Below, one piece after another: positions 44,001 through 53,000 of a stretch of DNA of 64,000 nt (the first letter of the stretch is position 1; every line of letters begins with the position of its first letter). The stretch is taken from the NCBI GenBank assembly GCA_905221605.1, contig CAJNDS010000521.1, positions 1 through 64,000 of the forward strand, given 5' to 3'. This stretch comes from Symbiodinium natans. Its lineage: Eukaryota > Sar > Dinophyceae > Suessiales > Symbiodiniaceae. The notes beneath the pieces are model-generated. The model was not told the DNA's origin, searched no databases, and saw nothing but the letters and a program-made list of their open reading frames with translations. The position numbers and the translations under genes are program-made.

Positions 44001-47000
44001 GTGTTTGTGCTCCATCTTGTAGTTTCCAATGCGCCTGGTTGCGAACTATAACCGTGCGGCTTTTGACAAATTTTTCAAGTTGCGCTCCCTGGACCCGAAT
44101 GACCAAACTGGATTTATCCGGATTAACCTTGAGCCCGTATGTTTCCAACATGTGAAAAAGCGCCACTATCGTCTCCTCCATTTGCTTGGCATCATCCACC
44201 GTTTTGAGAAGCCAATGGCCTAAATGGTCATCGGCGAACAACGTGAATGGAAGCTGCAGCGGCGTTTGACCAGCGGGAGTAAGATCCCAGAGTAACTGAG
44301 ACGACAGCACGGCCCATAGGGCTGGTGCTAGTCGACATCCCTGGCGAATTCCTTGCGTCGTGCAGATGTCTGTCCGGTGAAATTTATCCCTGACCTGGTA
44401 AGCAGCCTGCTCGTGGATGGCGGTGACGGTAGATCTAAGGTCAGCATCAACCTGGTGGAGCGCCAACGCTCTATCTAGTTTTGCACGGTTGACACGATCA
44501 AAAGCTTGGCTGAGGTCGACTGACAGGAGGCACCCTCCTGATTCGCCTTTGACCTGTCCAGTTTCTTTGCGCTGTCTCGTCAGGAACCTATTCCCACCCA
44601 AGGCCTTAAGACTGTCCTTGATGTCATGTATGCATGCGTTGACCCTTGCTAGCGCATCCGACGTGTCCCGTGCCGGAAGGTATGCATACTGTGGAGTGTG
44701 AGTAAGGCTGGCGCAGGCCTGCATCAGTAGCTGATTTTTGATGTGGCCTGCAAACGCCTTGCCATCCGGTCTGAGTAGGCCTATAGGTCTGAGAGCAGCT
44801 GCGGTGGATGGAGGCTTATGCGGCTTGGGAAGGAAACACAACTGAGGGTTCTTCCATGCATCAGGTAGTGCAGAGGTTACCGGCTGAAGTCCTTTGGCTA
44901 TGCAGGCCATGGCTGGCGCCACAATTGTCGCGCAGGCCTTCCACGCTGTGGCCGGAGCGGAGTCCGCAGGCACGGCCTTGCCTATAGGAGTACATTTGAG
45001 CTGTGTCGTCCATTCACAGGCAGTCAAAGGCATGCTAAGCATCTGGCCTGGTCGAGTGGGAGATGCCGCCGGGGGAGCGAAGAGTTGTTTGCAGTGTTGG
45101 ACAAGTGCTTGGTGTTCCTGGTGCAGAGACATGGGTGATCCATCCGGGTGCTTAAGCATGATCCTGGGCTTGGGCTGCCAGGGCAGGAGTCGCTTGACTG
45201 CACCATAGAGACGCTTCGTGTTATGCGTCTGAGCGGCCCTTTCAGCTTGCTGTAAGTGCCCCAGTGCTATGGCCCGTTGATTCTGTAGATGATATTGCTT
45301 GCTCTGCCGTCCTGCCTTGTTGAAGAGGAGCACCCATTGCCATGTGCGAAGCACTCCTGACAGGGTGAATGGCTTGCATCGCTGAAGATCCCTACGTCTC
45401 TGCCACATGTGGTAGACGCGGGCAGGCAGTGTGATGGTCGAGCCACCTACTTCGTCAGGGTGGGTCAACAGCTCTTTCCACGCAGCGAAGATGGCTTTGC
45501 ACTGTGCTTTGGTTTGGCCTCGATTGGTGTGTGCTGATGTAGCTGTTGGGAAGAGGTCAGAGACCTCACGCAGTAGTGTGTGATTGATGTGATCTGCAGT
45601 CAGTGGGAGGCCGTTGTTCAAGCTGTGATTTATCTCCAACTCCACTTTACTCTTTAATTGTGTGATTCGGTGATCCTTCTGGCGATACGCGTAGTCAAGG
45701 TCATGTCTCGAGTATTGTAGTTCCTGTTGCATTTTGGCCTTGGGCAAGTGGAAGTGCTTGATGATTCGGACATCAGCAATGAGGGCCGAGTGTGTGAGCT
45801 CTTTCCACGCCCCAAAGGGTGCCTCTTGTTTGACTACTTGCTTCGCTCTGGTGTCAGCACTTGGTGCGCGCACAAGGATATAGTCAATCTGTGAGTTGCC
45901 CGTACGGGTGTGGTTGGTGCATGGGTCCTTCATATGCCAAGTGTTTAGAGCAACCAGGGCGTTGTCTTGTATGAATCTTGGAAATGTGAGTGGGTCAAGG
46001 GCTTGGTGATAGGCCGAGCGGTTCACGCGTGTCCCGATCAATCCGTTTACTGCGTGTACCTCTGAGTTAAAATCTCCCGCTAGAATCAGGGTATCTCTTC
46101 TAGCCATGCCCTGTATTGTGGCAGTGCACTTATCGAGCAGGGTTTGCCGCCTCTGTTTGTTTTGTTCCGGATCATCCGTGTGTATCCAAACATGTTGGTA
46201 TATGTTAAGTGTTTCGATGGCTGCCTCTTTGTGGCATACCTTCACTCTTAGAACTCTGCCTGGGATTATCTCCTGGTAACGAACCATGGAGGCATCGTAA
46301 CGAGGATGAACCAGTGTGAGCACACCCTCTCCCCGTTTTGTTGAGGAGCCAACTGCCATCCAGTTATCAACCTTGAATGCGCAAAAGGCAGTGCGATGCG
46401 TTTCCTGTAGGAATATGAAGTCATACTGCAGGCCCTCTCCACCAAGAAACGCCTTGACTTCACCCCAGAGGAACCCGCTTAGGCTGTTAACATTGATGGA
46501 CAGGACCTTGAGACGTTGCTGCGCCCCACCTCGTGGTCTGCAAGGAGGTCGGCGTGGTTTGGCCGTCGTTAGGCTGGGCATGGTTGCAGTGTGGAGACCC
46601 AACTGACTGCAATGCATAAACCTCCCTCGATATCGAGTGTAGCCAAGTGTATTCTGTGTACTCTGGTGTTGTGCTCTCTGAAAGCTTCTTTTTCGTCCCA
46701 CCTGAGTGGTGACACCTGCGGCCCCGAACACCGGCGCCGTTGTTTCGCCAGCCACTTGCTTCCCCACCAGGGATGCGCGAAAGTGACGATCAGTTGTTGT
46801 GGGTCCCCCCGCCCCGTGGGAGACGGGAACCCTCACCCCCCCTACGCGTGTGATGCGGTGTGTCATCCAAATGAGTGCGTAGAGCCCGGACTTGGGACCG
46901 GGCAAGCTCAGTCCAGGTGTAGTTGTGCACGTCTGCTCAGGTATTTTTTGTTTTGGTTTAGACTTTTTTGCTGACGTCGATTGCCTTGTACTCAGGCTGC

Positions 47001-50000
47001 TGATCTTATTAGTGTGTTGTTGTAGGAGGTTCCTAATGTGTTGCGCCTTTGTGGCAAGCCTGAATAGTTTTTGTAATGGATAAGAAGTGCAGTTTCGGCG
47101 CCTCCTGCCTCGTAGGTGTCTGCGTCTGACGGTCGGTCGTAGTCGCCATTTGCGACCTCGTCTACCAAGGCAACTGCGCGCATTTGATGTGAAAGGTGTA
47201 CAGGCAGCAGTTTGTGTCGCAAGCTGATTGCATGGCCCTTTTTTGCTGTCGAGAATTGACAGTGGCACCTCAGGACGCGGAGACCGCTTGTCCTGTGCAT
47301 CTGACACTCCTATCCACGGCTCGAGGAGCTCTTCGAGCGTGTCGAGCGACTGCCGCCAGCTTAGGCGGTAGTAAATAGCATGTGGGATTCCTTGCATTAG
47401 GTCGTGGAGGTGCCTCGCTGCCTCCCCGTAGATGGCCAGCAGGGCAAGACTCTCCACCGTCTGTTTCTGGTACAACGTGTAGAGATAGCCCTCAACCGCG
47501 TCACCCAGCTTGCCCGCCTGCCTGCGTGTCCAGACATTGGGGTGGCTCTCCGGCCTTGTCATCAAAGCCGCTGTGAGCGACCAAATCCAGTTTCCGCAGG
47601 CGGGCATGTTCATCGGGCTGGTGTGATACGTCGCATGATGCTGCCTGAAGTAGCCGTGGAGGAAGTTGTGGAGATCGTCTCCATGCGGAATGAGCTTGAC
47701 CACTGCAGATTTCGCTTCCTGAAGTAGGCGCTGCTTAACGTGTCGTACCTCCTCTGGTGCTTGTGCTAGGAGTAGATGGGGCCGTGGTTCCACTGTACTA
47801 GCCCTCCGTGCAGCAGACGATCGTTGTCTTGCTTCTGGTCGTGGTTCATTGGTATTGGACCTCCTAGCTGCAGTCGATCGCGGATTGGCCTCTTGCTCTC
47901 CAAGGCCCTGGCTCGAAGCAGCTGGCATCTGTGTCTGCGGTGCAACGAGGAGATCAAGAGTAAGTGGAGGCTCCGCCTGCTTTTTGAGGGTTGTGAGCAT
48001 TGGCTCAGGTACCAGGCCGACCACGGGTGAAGTGTGGAGACCACCAGCTTCACCAGAGTTAGAAGGGCCTGCCCCCTCTATGTGGTCGATGGGGAGTGTT
48101 TCTCCACTCCCATCTTTTCCATGAGGTCCATGTCTCTCCTCCCTCCTGTTCATTGTCTGCTGCTTGTCCAGCCCTGTGTTTTCCGCCTCAACTGTCACGG
48201 CTGTGGATTCATTGCGGTCGAGTATCGCCAGTGTCAGGACGGGGTGCGAGGACCGCATGTCCTGTGTAGACGCTGCTCCTATCCATGGTTCGAGAATCTC
48301 CGTGAGCGAGTCAAGTGACTGCCTCCAGCTCAGGCGGTAGTAGATGGCGTGCGGGATTCCTTGCATCAGGTCGTGGAGGTACTTTGCAGCCTCCCCATAG
48401 GTGGCCAGCAAGGCAAGGTTCCCCGCCGTCTGGCTCTGGTATAACGTGTACAGATATCCCTCTACCGCGTCGCCCAGTTTTCCCGCGTGGCTACGCCTCC
48501 AGACGTTGGGGTGGTATTCCGGCCTTGTCATCAATGCTGCAGTAAGCGACCATATCCAGTTCCCACACGAGGGCATGTTCACCGGGTTGGCGTGGTACGT
48601 TGCATGGTGCCGCCTGAAGTAGCCGTTGAGGAAAGTATGAAGGTCGTCTCCATGCGGAATCAGCCTGAGCACTGCCGATTTCGCTTCCCTAAGTAGACGG
48701 TGCTTGACCTCTCTCACCTCTAGTGGCGCTTGTACCAGGAGTAGATGGGGCCGTGGCTCAATGGTACTAGCCCTCCGGGCTGCAGACGATCGTGTTCTTT
48801 CCTCGGGCCGTGGCTCTATGGTGCTGGATCTCCTAGCAGCAGATGACCGTTGTCTGGTCTCCTGCTCCTCGGAACATCGGCTCGATGCAGTTGGAGCCTT
48901 CATCGGCCCTGCATCGGGAGAATCATGATCAAGTGGAGGTTCTTCAATCTTCTGGATGGTAGTGAGTGTCAACCCGCATGTTGAAGTGCTCGCAGGTGAG
49001 GTGTGGAGACCACTAACCTTACCGGAGGCAGGGTAGTGCACCCCCCCAACAGGAGCATTGGAGGAGGCACTGTCACTTCCAGGCTGGAAAGAAGAGCTTG
49101 GGTGCTCAGCCTCCTGGTGCGTCGTCTCCCGTAGATCCAGCCTGGAGGTCTCATTCGTCGTTGTCGTGGGTGTGGACCGCTTGGCCTCTTTCCTTCTCGA
49201 ACTTGCCGCAACGCCGGTAGCCAACTCGTTGAGTAGTCCCTCCATGGACTGTGTTCGTCTTGTTGCGGCCTGCGTATTCATGACGTTCACCCCCCATCCC
49301 TGTGCGTCTCCATCTGTTGCCTTGGTACCGTCCGAGGTCTGCCATTGCCATTCCTGAGAGTGTGGAGACCACCAACTCCAGGTATGCCACCAGTCACTTT
49401 CGTCTCCTCCGTCCTGCTGTTGTGCTTGTCGACTTCTGGCTCGTTCTACTGCTTCCTCACGCAAGGCTTGTAGGTGTCCCGTAGGTTCCGCACCTGTCTC
49501 TCGGAGCCGGCTTGGGAGTCGTCGTGCTGATCTTTTCTGTGAGCTTGGTGACGGCATTGCAGTTTGGATCGAGGTATTTATAAGTAAGGTCCATTCATGT
49601 GTCGGGTGGGGCCTGTAGGGGTAAGTGGATTGTCTCTGGCTGACAGGGGCAGTCTCAGGAGAAGGTATCAGGGTTTGTATGATACAGCAGTGGCGGCGAC
49701 TCAGGTACTGTATTTGCTTGGTCCATGTTATGTCCTGCGGTCCTTCAGGAATGTTAGCTTTATGTATATGCATCAATTTCTCCTGGCATGCACTGCGTCT
49801 GACCCTGACAGAGATCCCGACCATCGAGAGGAGGAGACTGGTCGTTGTCTCAGGCATTGCGGCCTTGCATAAGAGCTTAGCCGGGCTCATCCACTTGCTT
49901 AGATGAACGCTGTGCACTGGGATGCAGCGTGGCTCAGTTGCAGTGTGCCGTGGAATCAGGCTCCCGGCATTGATCATTGCTCGGTTGGCCTGGGCAGCGG

Positions 50001-53000
50001 AAAGCATACATGCATAGTAGTCATGTTTAGGGCGTAGGGTATGCAGTGTGGCTTGGCTGCGCATCATGTATCCAAGCTTATAGGAATGCCTACTGACACG
50101 CCCTGCGCAAAGAGCTCTTGCTTTGGTTTTCCGGCGCGGAGCCCGCATGCCGTCGTTGGCCCTCAATAGGCCCGCGTGCACATCCCTGAGGCTCGGTGGC
50201 CCATCTGCGGTTCTTGACAAGATTCTCTCTCCGCTCTTCAGGATAATCACGGCGTGGATGAAACGAGCTGGGAGGACCTTTTGTGTGCCGATACCCTTTG
50301 TGAGATAGACCTGGTTGCCGCTCTTGTAGAACGTGCACCCCTCCGCCGCAGCCTCCTTCGGTAGGATCGCGAGTGCAATGTTGCATGTATTTCTCATTCC
50401 TGAGATAGGACGATCAGTCGGCAGCCCCTCCGTGAGGTGTATGTCATTTCGCTTGCGGCTCGGACCACCCGCCAACAGTCCACTTTGGACTATCTGGCTG
50501 TAGGCATCATCGTATGTGCCGTGATACAGCTCCTGTGGCAGCAGGCGTCTGGGCACTCGCACTTGGAAGGTGGAGTTGTCTATGCCTTCCATGGAGTGGC
50601 CCTGTGCCGCTCTGATCCACTTTGCCCCTTCCCGCCGGACCACTTCGAATCTCTTCTTGTCGCTCTCCTCGACCACTTGCAGGATTTCGTGTTCCTGTGC
50701 ATGCAGCGCCTTAAGCTTGTGCGTGTCCAGAACGGCACGGAGGTCAAAGAGGGCATCTGCTCTCACCTCCAATCCATGCCTTGCTCCAGAGTGCCTCAGG
50801 ACGTCCGTGAGTGCTTTCGATATGGCCGTCTTTCTTCGTCGCGCCAGCGGTGGTCTAGGCGGTTCCCCCCGCTTGCTCGCGTTTGGGCGTTCGCCCGAGG
50901 TGGGCTGTGGCGGATCTTCTCGATGTCGACGGCTGCTTGCTGCCTGAGCGGAGACCGCTGTCAGGTTGCGATTGTGCGCTGGTATGGGCACCGTGTCCTG
51001 CTCCGTGTCCTCTTCTGGTTCAGAGAGTTCTATGATGTAGTCCATCTCCACCATGTCTTCCGAGCTGGCCTTCTTACGTCTCTTCGGGTGGAAGCGCACT
51101 CTGCTACTACTTGATGGCTCTTCTCCAGGTTCGTCTTGATGCGTAGCTTCGTGGAGTGCGGAGTCCGCTGTACTCCTTTGCCTCTTCTGCGCCTTTGCCA
51201 CCGCGGCCTGTCTGAGGGCAAGGAGTTTGCCTGTGGGCGCAGCGCCCGACTGGCGTAGTCTTGTGGGCAAACGCCGAGATGACTTCTTCTTTGAGCTCGG
51301 ACTGGGCCCCATGTTGCAGGCAGGCGCATTGGCAGGAGTTAAAACTAGTATCCCCGGTGCTGGTCCCTGGAACCGTGTAGTTATGTGATTAGAGTTCAAG
51401 GCGACGCTGTGGGTGTCCCGACCTATCTCAAGTTCAGTCTCTTGCACATAATCTTCAGTGTAATTACGGAGGCCGAGGTCAGGTGTAAGAAGTGGAAGGC
51501 GAGGGGCTTGTGCTTCCGTCAGGGCGGGTCTTATGGTGGGGGGGAGGAATGGGCATGAGCCAAAGTGTGCTCCGATTCGATGGCTGAACTCTTGTTCTGC
51601 ATGTGTGTACGTAAGGATGCAAACCAGCAGCTTCGCAAGGCAATTGAGTGCCCTGCTGGGTGTGGAGACCACGTTCCCAGTGTCGATGGGATCGTTGCGC
51701 CGTCTCGTGGATGTGTCAGCCTGGGCAGGTGGAGGTCGTGCGTGCATTCTGATGGGCTGTGGGGTTGTGTATGTTTTAATGGCATACCATATCGTTGCAG
51801 CACAATTACATGCACAGCTGTGATCTTTTGTGAACAATCCGATCTTAGAGGCACTCACGCATGCTCTATTGTAATCAGATAATAGTTCTTGTTTATTCAC
51901 AGCATCGATCTGTTGGCGGTCGGCGCATGCATTGAGTTTGCTATGAATCGCATAAACTGGGTAGCTCTCTTCGCGTTTGAGTGTCCAGCTGGGTGTGGAG
52001 TCCACCTTCCCAGTTGCAACGTGCTGCTCGTGTTGCGAGTGGGTGTCCTGCGCAGAATATCGTGCAGCCCGATAAGCACCCGTGTTGCATGCCCTAGCAC
52101 TCTTGTCTGCCGTGCACATCAGGACTGTACGCTCGCATGCACTCTCATATGCTCGAGTGGGCGGCCGGTTGGAGCACCTTGGCCCGTCTCCATCAGATTC
52201 CTCACTTTGTACATCCGGCGTGGACGCAATTTGTCCAGAGGCCTCTCCACTGTCTGCCAATGTCCCGCCTATGTCTTGCAGATTTGCACTATTGTCTTCA
52301 GTCTCAGAAGCTCCAGCAAAACCTGCTAAGAACTCGTCTAGGTCTGTTGTTTCCGTGGTGAAAGGGGCGGAGGCCGCATTCCCCTCCGGTCCTGTCACTG
52401 GTGTTGTCGGCATCGGCATCTCGTGTCCTGCCGTTGTCCCGGTAGTCGCCGTCTCCAATCGCTGCGCCTCAAAGCGTGCGACCAGATCTACACCCCGAGG
52501 TTCTCGTAGGAGATCCGAATGCTGCTCCTCTATCTTGTTCACCAGCCTTGATTTCAAGGGGTCCGGGAGCTGGCGTATCTGCTCAAGGAAGAAGCTCGCT
52601 CGCGCAAGGTCACTTACTTCCAGTGATGGTTCAGGAAGGGCCCGTAGGAGAGATGCTTCTTGATCATTCTGTGCAACGTCAAGGAAGCGAAGCCACGTGG
52701 TGTTTACCTTTTTGGTAGAAGCATCATGTTCCACTGGTTGGTGATCTTGGGTGCGGAGTCCGCCTTCCCTTTCACTTTCCTGTGCATTCACCACTTCTAT
52801 GGGCTCTTCCAGGAAGTGTGCTGTGTCATCTTCGCCCTCCGTGTGAGTAGACTTCGGCACGACAATCGGAACTGCAGCTGTTTGCATGCAGACGCACGGC
52901 TGCTCAAGACAGTAAATGCACATCATGCTGGCAGTGGAGTCGCCAGAACCTCCAGATGTCTGCCTTTCGTGGGATTCGCCAGGTAGCCTGCTGTGCAGGG

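Noticed and set aside
48085-48115. GATGGGGAGTG...CACTCCCATC palindrome in the LINE
   Set aside because: Good stem but lacks the family core; single occurrence.
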